Source: UBA7672 sp965279085
Lineage (GTDB): Bacteria > Pseudomonadota > Alphaproteobacteria > Caulobacterales > Hyphomonadaceae
Length of the DNA: 64,000 nucleotides
Assembly: GCA_965279085.1 (NCBI GenBank)
Contig: OZ257149.1
Span: 1,426,001-1,490,000, forward strand
Direction: 5' to 3'
How positions within the stretch are numbered: the stretch's first letter is position 1; each line of letters begins with the position of its first letter. The position numbers and the translations under genes are program-made. Shown here piece by piece: positions 1 to 8,898 of this stretch. The notes under the pieces were generated by a model. The model was not told the DNA's origin, ran no database searches, and worked only from the letters and a program-made list of their open reading frames with translations.

Positions 1-211
1 TCGGCATCTCGATGTCGAGGACGATCACGTCGGGGTGGATGGCGGCGGCTTCATTGACGGCCTGCGCGCCGTCGGAGCACGCCTTCACCAGTTCGATGCG
101 GGCGTCTTCGTCGATCCAGCGGCGCATGAAACCGCGCACGATGGCGCTGTCGTCCACGAGCATGACTCGGACGCGGCGCGGAGCATCGGGTTGGCGGAGC
201 GCTGCGGTCAC
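1..211 (-). CDS. cheB: Chemotaxis protein-glutamate methylesterase CheB, N-terminal part (cut by window edge)
   Basis: Seventy codons of a response regulator are visible and the gene runs off the left edge. The receiver start reads VMLVDDSAIVRGFMRRWI and includes the paired Asp. The phospho-acceptor strand ends VIVLDIEMP. This opening is typical of CheB, whose C-terminal methylesterase domain demethylates chemoreceptors after CheA phosphorylation; that domain is outside the window. The GTG start at 211 has an AGGA about 8 nt upstream and lies 10 nt after the cheY stop. The identification rests on the receiver style plus position behind cheA-cheW-cheY; another receiver protein is possible. Confidence 0.75.
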   Translation of the reverse strand, partial: MTAALRQPDAPRRVRVMLVDDSAIVRGFMRRWIDEDARIELVKACSDGAQAVNEAAAIHPDVIVLDIEMP

Positions 212-220
212 TTCATCCTG

Positions 221-586
221 TCAGACGAGACCGACTTCCGAGAACTTGCTTTCGATGATCTCGGAGTCGAAGGGTTTCATGATGTATTCGTTGGCGCCGG
301 AACGCATGGCTTCGGCGATGTGGCTCATGTCGTTTTCGGTGGTGCAGAAGACCACGGTCGGGCGGTCGCCGCCCGGCTCGCGGCGGAGGGCCCGCAGGAA
401 GTCGATGCCGTTCATCACAGGCATGTTCCAGTCGAGCAGGATGCAATCCGGCATAGTCTTGCGGCAGGTCTCGAGCGCCTGCTGACCATCGGCGGCTTCG
501 TCGGCTTCGAAGCGAAGGTCCTCGACGATGCGGCGCGCGACTTTGCGCACCACGCGGCTATCGTCGACAATCAGACAGCGTTTCAT
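221..586 (-). CDS. cheY: CheY-like single-domain response regulator
   Basis: A 121-residue stand-alone receiver. Acidic residues Asp8/Asp9, phospho-acceptor Asp52 (in LLDWNMP), Thr82/Thr83 and Lys104 (YIMKPF) are all present, so phosphotransfer from CheA should work. There is no output domain, so it presumably acts by binding a partner such as the flagellar switch or a histidine phosphotransferase. It lies between cheW and cheB with short gaps and is probably co-transcribed from cheA. The ATG at 586 has a GAGAGGG-type ribosome site. Alphaproteobacteria often carry several CheY paralogues, so the exact role cannot be read from sequence. Confidence 0.9.
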   Translation of the reverse strand: MKRCLIVDDSRVVRKVARRIVEDLRFEADEAADGQQALETCRKTMPDCILLDWNMPVMNGIDFLRALRREPGGDRPTVVFCTTENDMSHIAEAMRSGANEYIMKPFDSEIIESKFSEVGLV

Positions 587-615
587 ATGTCGCCCTCTCC
601 CAAGGTCGCGGCGGA

Positions 616-1071
616 TCAGGCCGCGGCTGCAGCATCCCCGGCGCCTGCGCCAGCCAACATCCGGTCAATGTCCATGATGACCAGCAGGCGGTCTTCGAGG
701 CGGTAGACGCCGCGGGATACGTCCGACCATGTCGCGTCAAGGTTAACGGGGTTTTGCTCTATTGCGCTTTCTTCGAGCCGGACGACCTCTCCGATCTCGT
801 CGATTATCAGCCCGAAACTCTCGCCATTGCGCTCCACACCGATGGCCAGGCGCTGGCAAGTCCTTGATTTTACTTGGGGTGGGAGGCCCAGGCGGGACCG
901 GGCGTCGATGGCGGTAACGATCCGCCCACGAAGATTAAGGACGCCGGCGATTTCCGGACCCGAAAGAGGGACTGGCGTCATAGAGGACGGGCGGAACACG
1001 TCGTGAATCTCCGAAACCGAGACGCCGAAGCTCTGATCGCAGATCCGGAATGTGATGAATTCCTGCGTCAT
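616..1071 (-). CDS. cheW: CheW chemotaxis coupling protein
   Basis: A 151-residue protein that is one CheW domain: an N-terminal FITFRICDQSFGVSVSEI strand set, the GVLNLRGRIVTAIDARSRLG core, then FGLIIDEIGEVVRL. CheW bridges chemoreceptor tips to the P5 domain of CheA on the inner membrane face. The ATG overlaps the cheA stop (ATGA), which indicates translational coupling. The C-terminus ends in an Ala/Gly-rich tail. Confidence 0.93.
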   Translation of the reverse strand: MTQEFITFRICDQSFGVSVSEIHDVFRPSSMTPVPLSGPEIAGVLNLRGRIVTAIDARSRLGLPPQVKSRTCQRLAIGVERNGESFGLIIDEIGEVVRLEESAIEQNPVNLDATWSDVSRGVYRLEDRLLVIMDIDRMLAGAGAGDAAAAA

Positions 1072-3653
1072 GCGGCTTCTCCGAGGTCTGCAGCGTTGAG
1101 GCGGAGGGCGCGTTCGATGGCGTCCAGCAGGGCCAGACGATCGGACTTGGGAACGGCTTCGGTGTCGCGGCGGCTGGACAGCGGGACGATGCGGGCGCCG
1201 ATATCAACGAGAGATTCCGGCGAGGTCGCATCGGTGTCGGCGAGGATGACGTCGAAGGCGATGTCGTGCGCAAGACGGCCGCGCGCTTCCTGAAGGTCGG
1301 CGGCGACGGTGACGTCGTAGCCGGCGGCGCTGACCATCGGGGCTAGCATGTTGCGGAAGAAAGGATGCGCGTCGACCAGCAGCACGCGGCGGCGAGTGCG
1401 CTGCGTTTCGATCTGGGCGGCGGCAGTCGCCCAGGAGGGATCGGCCTGGCTGAGGAAGTGCGCGACGTCGATGACTTCGGTGGAGCGGCCCTTGAGGACT
1501 GCGGTGCCGAGGACGCCAGGGGCGGCGTCGGTGAGCTGGATGTCGAGACGTTCTTCCACGATGTCGAGGATCTGGTCGACGGCGAGGCCGATGACGCTGT
1601 CGCCCTGACTGAAGACCAGCACGGGCTGCTTGCCGGAGCGGCGGATCGTTCCACCCGCAGCGGCGAGCGGCATGAGGCGACCGCGATACTGAACGACGAG
1701 GCCGCGCGCGGTCGACTCGAATGTCGAGGCGTCGAGCTCCTCGAGGCGCGTGACGAGGGCGAGCGGGCAGCCGCGCGGATCCTCGCTTCCGGCGGAGAAC
1801 AGCAGGAGGCTGGTGCGTTCGGCCTGCGGCTGGGTCGCGGCGGCGGCGGCGGCCTGTTCGTCGAGCAGACGGTTCACATTGCGCGCAGCGCTGGCGACGG
1901 TTTTGGCGACGCCGTTGGGATCGAGGATCATGATGACGGCGCCGTCGCCCAAGATTGTCGCGCCCGAGTATTCGGACATGGCGCCGAGGCGCTTGGCCAG
2001 CGGCTTCACGACGATCTCTTCGGTGTCGAAGACCTCGTCGACGATCAGGCCGAAGCGGGTTTCGCCAACCTGCATGACGACGATGCAGGCGCCGCGATCG
2101 CGTGGCGGGTCGTCAACCATCAGGCCGAGCACGTCGGACAGGGCGACGAGTGGCAGCAGGCGGTCACGCAAGCGCAGGACGCGCGTTGCATTGATGATCT
2201 CGATGCGGTGTTCGAAGCGCTTGCCTGCCCTGACCAGTTCGAGGACGGAGAGTTGCGGGAGCGCGAAGCGGTGTTCGTCGACACCCACGATCAGCGCGGA
2301 GATGATCGCGAGGGTCAGCGGAATCTTGATGATGAAGCTGGTTCCGGCGCCGTGGCGTGATTTGAGATCGATCGTGCCGCCGATGAGTTCGACGTTGGTT
2401 TTCACGACATCCATGCCGACGCCGCGGCCGGAGATGTTGGTGACCTTCGCGGCAGTGGAGAAGCCGGGCGCGAAGATGAGGCGGTGAACCTGTGCGTCGG
2501 TCATCGCCATGGCCTCGGTGGTGTCGATGACGCCCTTCTCGACGGCCTTCTGGCGGATGCGTTCGGTGTTGAGGCCAGCGCCGTCATCCGACACTTCGAT
2601 GATGATGTGGCCGCCTTCGTGATAGGCGTGCAGCCGGATCGTGCCGCTTTCGGATTTGCCGGCGGCGGCGCGGTCTGCGGGTTTTTCCACGCCATGATCG
2701 CATGAGTTGCGGATCATGTGAGTGAGCGGGTCGCGGATCAGTTCGAGGACCTGGCGATCGAGTTCGGTCGCCTCGCCTTCCATGACGAGGTCGATCTTCT
2801 TGGCGAGATCCTGCCCGGCGTCTCGCACGATGCGGGGAAGTTTCTTCCACGCCGAGCCGATGGGCTGCATGCGCGTCTTCATCACGCAGTCCTGCAGTTC
2901 GGCGGTGATGCCCGAGAGACGCTGCAGCGGGGTCTTGAACTGGCTGTCGCTGGTAGTGCGCAGCATCTGCATCAGCTGGTTACGCGTGAGGACCAGTTCG
3001 GAGACCATGGTCATCATCGACTCGAGCACATCGACGTTGACGCGGATGGAGGCAGGACCTATGCCGGATTTCTTTTCATCATCGACTTCGACGAGCGCAG
3101 GCTTCGGCGGAGCGACTTCGGGTCCGTCGGCATTGCGGAAGGCGGCTTCGAGATCGGCGAGCGAGACTTCACCGGGGCGAAGATGGCGGCCCTGATCGGC
3201 GTCCCATTTGCCCTGCCCTTCTTCGGCGGCAGGCGGTTCCTCGATGACGGGCGGCGGCGGGGCAGCAGGCGCGAGGCCTCCCTCGGCGGCTTCTTCCAGT
3301 TTCGCGATCAGGTCGCGGTCATTTCCCTCGGGCTCGACGGCGGTTTCGGCGAGATGCGCGAGTAGCGACTTGATGCGGTCGATGGAGGCGAGGACGAGCG
3401 TGACGGCTTCGGGCGTGACGGGCAGCGCGCCGTCGCGGAATTTGCCGAGCAGTGTTTCGCCGGCGTGGGCGAGGGATTCCAGGCGCGGCAGGCCGATGAA
3501 GCCGCATGTGCCTTTGATGGTGTGTACAAGGCGGAAGATGTTGTTGAGCGTCGCCTTGTCGCCGGGGTCGCTTTCGAAGCGTACGAGTTCTACGTCTACT
3601 ACATCGAGGCTTTCGCCGGCCTCGGTGAGGAATTCGCTGAGCAGATCGTCCAT
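1068..3653 (-). CDS. cheA: CheA hybrid chemotaxis histidine kinase with two CheW-like domains and a C-terminal receiver
   Basis: An 861-residue kinase. Order: an HPt domain (about 1-110, phospho-His44 in RLVHTIKGTCGF); a Pro/Glu-rich linker with no recognisable P2 CheY-binding domain; P3 dimerisation helices (from about 205); an HATPase domain (RNSCDHGVEKP N-box, DDGAGL G1, GRGVGMDVV G2); a CheW-like P5 domain; a second CheW-like segment (about 600-730); and a C-terminal receiver (VLLVDAHPFF, phospho-Asp in VILADTD, Lys in AVPKSD). It autophosphorylates His44 in response to receptors and feeds CheY and CheB. The receiver has one acidic residue where the usual pair stands, so it may be a phosphate sink or a degenerate domain. 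The gene is first in cheA-cheW-cheY-cheB; its start is 103 nt below the chpT stop. Confidence 0.93.
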   Translation of the reverse strand: MDDLLSEFLTEAGESLDVVDVELVRFESDPGDKATLNNIFRLVHTIKGTCGFIGLPRLESLAHAGETLLGKFRDGALPVTPEAVTLVLASIDRIKSLLAHLAETAVEPEGNDRDLIAKLEEAAEGGLAPAAPPPPVIEEPPAAEEGQGKWDADQGRHLRPGEVSLADLEAAFRNADGPEVAPPKPALVEVDDEKKSGIGPASIRVNVDVLESMMTMVSELVLTRNQLMQMLRTTSDSQFKTPLQRLSGITAELQDCVMKTRMQPIGSAWKKLPRIVRDAGQDLAKKIDLVMEGEATELDRQVLELIRDPLTHMIRNSCDHGVEKPADRAAAGKSESGTIRLHAYHEGGHIIIEVSDDGAGLNTERIRQKAVEKGVIDTTEAMAMTDAQVHRLIFAPGFSTAAKVTNISGRGVGMDVVKTNVELIGGTIDLKSRHGAGTSFIIKIPLTLAIISALIVGVDEHRFALPQLSVLELVRAGKRFEHRIEIINATRVLRLRDRLLPLVALSDVLGLMVDDPPRDRGACIVVMQVGETRFGLIVDEVFDTEEIVVKPLAKRLGAMSEYSGATILGDGAVIMILDPNGVAKTVASAARNVNRLLDEQAAAAAATQPQAERTSLLLFSAGSEDPRGCPLALVTRLEELDASTFESTARGLVVQYRGRLMPLAAAGGTIRRSGKQPVLVFSQGDSVIGLAVDQILDIVEERLDIQLTDAAPGVLGTAVLKGRSTEVIDVAHFLSQADPSWATAAAQIETQRTRRRVLLVDAHPFFRNMLAPMVSAAGYDVTVAADLQEARGRLAHDIAFDVILADTDATSPESLVDIGARIVPLSSRRDTEAVPKSDRLALLDAIERALRLNAADLGEAA

Positions 3654-3756
3654 GGCCGTGTTTCCGCAAACGCCACGCGGAAAATTGCGTGCTTATGGCA
3701 TATAAAACCCGGACGTGGTTAAGGAATTGCTGCGCCCGAAGGGTTGGGGAGCCGAA

Positions 3757-4407
3757 TCAGCCCTGCGGGAGCGCGCCGATGGCGGTGAGGCCGGCGGCCT
3801 GGGGCACGATGCGGGGTTCGAGGGTGAAGCCCACTTCCTCGGCGAGGACCTTCGTGAAGAAGGGCTGGACGGCGCCACCGCCCCAGCCGCCGCCGGGCTC
3901 GTTGCCCTTGAGGGCGTCGAGCACTTCCGACTTGAAGTTGGAGAACTGGCCGAGCGCCTCGACATCGAACACCAGCTTGTCGCCCGCTTCACGCGCGCCG
4001 ACCTTGCAGGTGCCGCGCGCCGCGGGATCAATCATGATCAGCGTCATGTTCATCAGGAGGCGCATCTGGCGATTGGAAATGCGGTTGGTTTCAACCGCCC
4101 AGTCGAGCTGCGTGCGCGAGTTGGTGGCGAACAGCTTGACGAAGAGATCCTTCGCTTCGGCGATGTTGCAGAGGTTGTCGTTGAGTGCCTGGCTGCCCAG
4201 CGCGTAGCGCATGTAGCGCAGCTTTGCTTCGAGCGTGGCGAGGCCCTGGCGGAGGGACTTCTCGCCTTCCGCACGCATCGTCGCGCCCATGCTTTCGTCG
4301 AACAGGAGTTCGCAGCTCTGCAGCAGCGAAGTGAGCGGAGAAGCCACGTCGTGACAGATGCGCGAGGCGACGTACGCCGCCAGCTTCGACGATTCCATAC
4401 CGGCCAT
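3757..4407 (-). CDS. chpT: Histidine phosphotransferase ChpT
   Basis: A 216-residue protein with a DHp-like helix carrying the acceptor His19 (RICHDVASPLTSL) and a degenerate ATPase-like C-terminal domain without N/G boxes, as in ChpT. In Caulobacter and relatives ChpT relays phosphate from the hybrid kinase CckA to CtrA and CpdR, controlling cell cycle and motility. The ATG at 4407 has GGGAG 7 nt upstream. It is immediately upstream of cheA on the same strand, so cell-cycle and chemotaxis phosphorelays may share transcription here. Two GANTC sites (4432-4436, 4454-4458) lie in the short upstream region. Confidence 0.9.
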   Translation of the reverse strand: MAGMESSKLAAYVASRICHDVASPLTSLLQSCELLFDESMGATMRAEGEKSLRQGLATLEAKLRYMRYALGSQALNDNLCNIAEAKDLFVKLFATNSRTQLDWAVETNRISNRQMRLLMNMTLIMIDPAARGTCKVGAREAGDKLVFDVEALGQFSNFKSEVLDALKGNEPGGGWGGGAVQPFFTKVLAEEVGFTLEPRIVPQAAGLTAIGALPQG

Positions 4408-4475
4408 AAGTCAGCTCCCGCCCAGGAAAACGAATCGGAAGCTAGCTGATTTGGACTCACCCCCCAAAGCGGGAA

Positions 4476-4724
4476 TTAGGCCCCATCCGAGTCCTGTTCA
4501 TTTTCATTCCCGATCTGTTCGTCGTGACCGGAGCGGGAGCTGTAAAATGCCAATGCAAACAGGCCGACGGAGAGAAGCACCGTGGCCGTGGCGCCCAGTG
4601 CAAATGCAAAGACGAAATGCCCGTTGGGAAATTGTCCGCCGAGCCAGCCTGTCCATGCGAGCAGGACCATCACCGCGACAGGGATGAGCACGAGCGCGAG
4701 GATGAGGATTGTCTTGCGCGACAT
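4476..4724 (-). CDS. Small two-helix membrane protein, unknown function
   Basis: Read from the ATG at 4724 this is 82 residues. A basic start (MSRKTILI) precedes a hydrophobic helix (about 4-26), a short loop with Gly-rich sequence, a second helix (about 37-57) and an acidic tail (NENEQDSDGA). I do not recognise a family. A longer form from ATG 4757 is possible, but its ribosome site would be buried in the 4758-4780 palindrome, so the shorter start is preferred. It follows ydbL on the same strand and could be read through from that operon. Confidence 0.55.
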   Translation of the reverse strand: MSRKTILILALVLIPVAVMVLLAWTGWLGGQFPNGHFVFAFALGATATVLLSVGLFALAFYSSRSGHDEQIGNENEQDSDGA

Positions 4725-4757
4725 GGCGGCGTCCGCTGCGGCTTTCCGATACGACAT

Positions 4758-4780
4758 GGCCCCGGACGATGTCCGGGGCC
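4758..4780. repeat. Perfect 10-bp inverted repeat, probable dispersed intergenic palindrome
   Basis: Arms GGCCCCGGAC and GTCCGGGGCC are separated by GAT. There is no T-run on either strand, so it is not a standard intrinsic terminator, though it may act as a weak stop or RNA-stability hairpin after ydbL. Palindromes of the CCCCGGAC...GTCCGGGG type recur in intergenic DNA of many alphaproteobacteria (general knowledge). No second copy was found in this window. Confidence 0.6.
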
Positions 4781-4811
4781 AGCCGTGTTAACACATCGAG
4801 GCGTCAGCCGT

Positions 4812-5168
4812 TTACGGCTTCTTCTGCCAGGGGTCGCTGGCGCCCGGCTTCAGCATTTCGCCGGACTGCGCGCGGTCGAACTGCTTCAGGGCCATCGCCG
4901 CGGCGACCACGGCGACACTGTCGCCCTTCTGGCCGGAGATGCGGGTGTACTCGGAGAGGCGGCCCGCGTTCACTTCCGAAACGCGGCGCTTGAGATCCGC
5001 CGAGGCTTTCGACTGGTCGACGACGCCGAGATAGCCGTCGAACTGTTCGCCGACGACGCCTTGCGCTTTCGCCTGGTCGATGACCGGCCCCTGCGCGTGC
5101 GCAACAGAGAGAGCGGCGACCGCAAAGATTGCGGCGAGCCAGGTGGTGATTTTTTTCAGCATGCTCAT
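4812..5168 (-). CDS. ydbL: YdbL family (DUF1318) periplasmic protein
   Basis: A 118-residue protein with a signal peptide (MSMLKKITTWLAAIFAVAAL to AHA/Q, about residue 25) and the DUF1318 body: GVVGEQFDGYLGVV, then a segment about Asn-Ala-Gly-Arg and Tyr-Thr (VNAGRLSEYTRIS). YdbL is the third product of ydbH-ynbE-ydbL, and that order is kept here with a 22-nt gap from ynbE. In E. coli YdbL is thought to modulate the YdbH-YnbE bridge between membranes. A strong AAGGAG lies 6 nt before the ATG at 5168. Confidence 0.88.
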   Translation of the reverse strand: MSMLKKITTWLAAIFAVAALSVAHAQGPVIDQAKAQGVVGEQFDGYLGVVDQSKASADLKRRVSEVNAGRLSEYTRISGQKGDSVAVVAAAMALKQFDRAQSGEMLKPGASDPWQKKP

Positions 5169-5190
5169 GACAGGCTCCTTTAATCCTGCC

Positions 5191-5403
5191 TCAGAACAGA
5201 TCGGGGTTCTTGGCGATCGCGTCCTCGAGATCCTTGTCGAGACGGACGCGGACCTCCTGGTCGATCTTGACGTTCAGGTTGATGGTGATCGGCTGATCCG
5301 CCACGATCCTTACGGTCGGTGTGCAGGCAGCCATTCCCATCGCGACGGCGAGCGCGAGCCCCGGAGCAAGCGCCTGCCGCAATACTGTTGTGTTGCCCCG
5401 CAT
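5191..5403 (-). CDS. ynbE: YnbE family outer-membrane lipoprotein
   Basis: From the ATG at 5403 (GGAG 6 nt upstream) the product is 70 residues. A signal peptide ends in a lipobox GMAAC; the mature part reads TPTVRIVADQPITINLNVKI and then a charged Asp/Lys/Arg tail. YnbE is a small outer-membrane lipoprotein whose beta-strand pairs with YdbH in the E. coli YdbH-YnbE complex, one of the AsmA-like intermembrane phospholipid transport systems. The open frame extends 26 codons upstream, but that extension lacks signal-peptide character. Confidence 0.87.
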   Translation of the reverse strand: MRGNTTVLRQALAPGLALAVAMGMAACTPTVRIVADQPITINLNVKIDQEVRVRLDKDLEDAIAKNPDLF

Positions 5404-5502
5404 CGATTGCTCCATGCCGGTCGTTCCGGCTTCGGAAGCGAGCCTTGCCTCTTCGGGGTGGTTCGTCAATCTGGCCGTCACCTAACGTCTCCAGTTCATC
5501 GT

Positions 5503-8500
5503 CTAACGCTCAAGATAGTCCGTCTTGGTCAGTGTTGTAATGAGATTTACCAGATCGCTGTCGATGCCGATGTTCAGCTGGAAGGGCACACCGTCGAGAA
5601 CGGCGGGGTTACTTCCGAGCACGCTGAGCGTCATCATCATGCGTCCTGCCAGATCTCCATCCAGTCCAACTTTCAGCACCTCGTAGCGGAAGTCCTTGAG
5701 CGCATTGAACACCATCGCCGAGTTCTCGTTCGCCTGGGCCGCTGCGTCCCCGGGCGAACCGGTATACTGAATCACACCACCTTCTTTGGTGGCTTCGAGC
5801 GTAGCTTTATCCACCTTGGCTGAACCCGTTCTGAACACTACGGGGAAGTCGCCTGCCACAATCCCGACAAGCTTCAGGTCAGGCAGCTCGAACTGCTCAA
5901 CAATCGTAGCGAGATTCCAGTTCACGGCCTGCGCGACGATGCGGTTCTCTGTCCCCTCGGTGAACGCGAAGTCTGTGGGCCTTACGCGGATGAAGCCGTT
6001 CGCGAAGGGCCATTCGGCGCCTTCGACGCGGATGGCTTCGTAGCCGATCAACTGAAAGCGTATGACGCCCTTCTCGATCGGCAGGCCGAGCGTGACCTTG
6101 TCGAGCGAGATCTGCTGGCCGGGTGCGGACTTCATGTTGATGAGATCGGCGATCTGCACCTTGCCCGAGACGCCCTCGAACACGCCGGCGGAAGCAAGCG
6201 TGAAGCCGACCTTGCGGAGATCGAGACCGGCGCTGGCGGTGACGCCGTCCTTGTTCCACGACGCGGCGCCGGAGACATCGACGCGGCCGGTGACGTTGGC
6301 CGGGCCGCGCAGCATGGGCGACATGTCGTAGGGCTGGAAGGCGCGCGGCGCGAAGATCAACGGCGTCGGCTCAAAAGTGAGCGAGCCTGCGTTGGCCTCG
6401 AGGCTATGGCTGCCGCTGACATTGGCGATCTCGACGCCGGACTTGGTCATCGCGATGACGCCGGTGAAGGCGGCGACGCTTTCGCGCAACGTGGCGCCGC
6501 CTGTGAATTTCACTTCCTCGAAGCGCTTGCCGTCTTCCTCGGTCTTCGGATCGAAGACGCGCATGGCGATGTCGGCAAGCGAACCATCGAGCGTGTCGCC
6601 CCTGCCGCCGAGGTTGAACTTGCCGGAAAGGTCCGCGACCGTTCCCTCCTCCGCCCTGGCGGAGCCGCCGGAGAAATCGCCGGTAACGCGCCAGCCTGAG
6701 CGAAGATCGAGCGTACCCTGGATATCCTGGATGCGGATGGGAACCTGGCGCTGGTCGAGTGTCATGTCGACGCTGACGGGCTCCATGTCGAAGTTGGCGC
6801 GGAAACCATTTGCGGCGCGCCAGTTGACGCCGATGCGACCGAGGCCAGCCTTCGCAGTCCATGCGCCGCCATTGACGGGCACGATGACGGCGTCGAGGCC
6901 GCCACGGCCGATGACCCCTTCGCCCACGCGCTCGGCAAGACGGCCGGCGGGCGTGTAGTGGAAGGCGGTCTTGCCGAGCACCGTGTCGCCATAGCTGGCC
7001 TGATCCCACTGGATGACGACGCCCTTCGGCGCATCGGCGGCGAATATCGCGCGATCCCAGACGGCGCTGACTTCGCCTGTGCCGCGCGCGCCCTTCCAGA
7101 TGCCGCCGCCGAAAGCGCCGTCGATGGTGACATTCAGGCGGCCGCTGGCCTTGCCTGCTGTTCCATCGAGGCCGAAATCGAGGCCGGCGATGTCGGCGGA
7201 GAGCATGTCGCTGCCGACGCGCCACGGGCTGAGCTTCAGTGCGCCGGTGATGGCGACCTTGTCGCCACCGCCTGTCGCTTGCGCGATTTCGAGCGTGAAT
7301 GGCGGCGCGCCGCCGCCAGAGAGTTGCGCCGATCCTGCGGCGGACCAGCTGCCGCTATTCTGCGATGTGAACGAGGCCACCTTCGCCTGGCCTGTGGCAG
7401 GCTGGATCGCGAGGGACAGCCCGCTGGCGGATGAAAGCGTGCTGCCCGGCATGAGGGCGAACTCGAAGACATCGTTCGCGAATGTCGCGGACCACGGCGC
7501 CGCGACGTCGAAATTCTGCGCGGCGCGATCGACGGCGCGAGCGGCGGCTTCGCCGAAGGCAGGGAGCGCGGCATCGAGCGGCGCCGAGACCGTATCGACG
7601 AGGATCTTGCGCGAAGCGGTGGTTACGAGGCCGGACTGGAGGCGCGCCTGCCCGGTTGCCGATGCGCGCACGCCTTCGGCGATGTCGAGCTTGCCTTCGA
7701 ATACGAGGCGGCCAGCGGCCGCGTCCGGCAATTTGACGCCGTCGACGCCGAGAAGAATGTCGCCACCGGAGTGGCCGGCGGCTGTTGGCTGGATCTTCGC
7801 GGTGAGCGATGCCGTCTGCCATGTCGCCGTGCCGAATGAGCCTGCACTGGAGCTGGCGGTGAGATCGAGGCGGCGAAGATTGGACAGCACACTGTTCAAC
7901 GTGATGCCGGCGGGATCTATGGCGGCGGATTCCATGCTCGCCTGCGCCTTGGCGCCGGAGAACTTCGTGTCCTTCGTGGTCACGGCGCCGAGCGCGGCCG
8001 TGCCGCTGCCCTTCAGCACGCCTGCGGACTGTTCGAGCATCGCGACGATCTTCACATCGCTGACACGCGTATCGGTGGCTTCGAAGCGCGCGAGATCGAG
8101 CGTGGCGTTGGCGGAGATGCGCTCGCCCGCGATGGTCGCTTTCAGCTGACCGCCGGCGAGCTGCATCGTGGCGCCCATCACGCCGAGCGTGGCGCGCGGC
8201 GCAGTGAGATCGATCACGAAGGCGTCAGGGCCCGTCGCTTTGACAGTTCCGAGTGCCTGCACAGGGCCCGACAGCGTGTCGCCGATGATGGTCAGCTTGC
8301 TGAAGTTCAGCTGCGGCATTGGGCCGGCCGGCTTGTCGCTCGGCTTCGTGAAGTTGGCGATTGCGGTGTCGAGATCGCCGAGCAGCGGGCGCTTGCCAGT
8401 AAGGTCGAGGCGCACGACGAGTTCATCGCCGCCGATCGCAGCAGCACGGGGCGCAAAGGGATTGTCCCAAGCGAGATCGATCACAAGTTCCCGGGCGCTT

Positions 8501-8754
8501 AATGCAGCGTTAGTGGCGTCAGGGGCGCGGGCATCGAGGCCGGTTAATGTGACCCCGCCGAAGTCCAGGCGGGTGATGCTGAATCGGCAGGAAAGCTTCT
8601 GGCCGACACAAACGCTGCGCGCGATCGCCTCTGCGATCGGCTGGCGAAAAAGCCAGAGGGCCGCGACAAAAGTCGCCAATACGGCGAGAACTAGGCCGAT
8701 TGTGCGACGTTTCGAAGCTTTTCGCCCTTTCGGTGCAAGTTTTTCTTCAGTCAT
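5503..8754 (-). CDS. ydbH: YdbH family AsmA-like intermembrane transport protein
   Basis: A 1083-residue protein. A basic cytosolic tail (KLAPKGRKASKRR) is followed by one membrane anchor (about 20-40), then a very long periplasmic region of short repeated beta-strand units (patterns such as LTGLDA, VTGRVDVSG) typical of YdbH/AsmA-type beta-taco proteins. The C-terminus (FPVVFRTGSAKVDKATLEATKEGGVIQYTG) matches the YdbH 'dicarboxylate transport' family end. Together with YnbE it should form a hydrophobic groove across the periplasm for phospholipid transfer to the outer membrane. ynbE follows after a 99-nt gap. Confidence 0.88.
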   Translation of the reverse strand: MTEEKLAPKGRKASKRRTIGLVLAVLATFVAALWLFRQPIAEAIARSVCVGQKLSCRFSITRLDFGGVTLTGLDARAPDATNAALSARELVIDLAWDNPFAPRAAAIGGDELVVRLDLTGKRPLLGDLDTAIANFTKPSDKPAGPMPQLNFSKLTIIGDTLSGPVQALGTVKATGPDAFVIDLTAPRATLGVMGATMQLAGGQLKATIAGERISANATLDLARFEATDTRVSDVKIVAMLEQSAGVLKGSGTAALGAVTTKDTKFSGAKAQASMESAAIDPAGITLNSVLSNLRRLDLTASSSAGSFGTATWQTASLTAKIQPTAAGHSGGDILLGVDGVKLPDAAAGRLVFEGKLDIAEGVRASATGQARLQSGLVTTASRKILVDTVSAPLDAALPAFGEAAARAVDRAAQNFDVAAPWSATFANDVFEFALMPGSTLSSASGLSLAIQPATGQAKVASFTSQNSGSWSAAGSAQLSGGGAPPFTLEIAQATGGGDKVAITGALKLSPWRVGSDMLSADIAGLDFGLDGTAGKASGRLNVTIDGAFGGGIWKGARGTGEVSAVWDRAIFAADAPKGVVIQWDQASYGDTVLGKTAFHYTPAGRLAERVGEGVIGRGGLDAVIVPVNGGAWTAKAGLGRIGVNWRAANGFRANFDMEPVSVDMTLDQRQVPIRIQDIQGTLDLRSGWRVTGDFSGGSARAEEGTVADLSGKFNLGGRGDTLDGSLADIAMRVFDPKTEEDGKRFEEVKFTGGATLRESVAAFTGVIAMTKSGVEIANVSGSHSLEANAGSLTFEPTPLIFAPRAFQPYDMSPMLRGPANVTGRVDVSGAASWNKDGVTASAGLDLRKVGFTLASAGVFEGVSGKVQIADLINMKSAPGQQISLDKVTLGLPIEKGVIRFQLIGYEAIRVEGAEWPFANGFIRVRPTDFAFTEGTENRIVAQAVNWNLATIVEQFELPDLKLVGIVAGDFPVVFRTGSAKVDKATLEATKEGGVIQYTGSPGDAAAQANENSAMVFNALKDFRYEVLKVGLDGDLAGRMMMTLSVLGSNPAVLDGVPFQLNIGIDSDLVNLITTLTKTDYLER

Positions 8755-8898
8755 CTCGTGTCAAAATATGTATCCGAGCTTGTGGAATAGCACCTGAACG
8801 TTTTTATTTGCTCATCTGTGCCGCCGCTTCTGAATGTTCGAGCGGGGAAATAGTGGCTGGCCTGATCATCCGTTCCGCAAGGAACTTTCGGAGCACCC

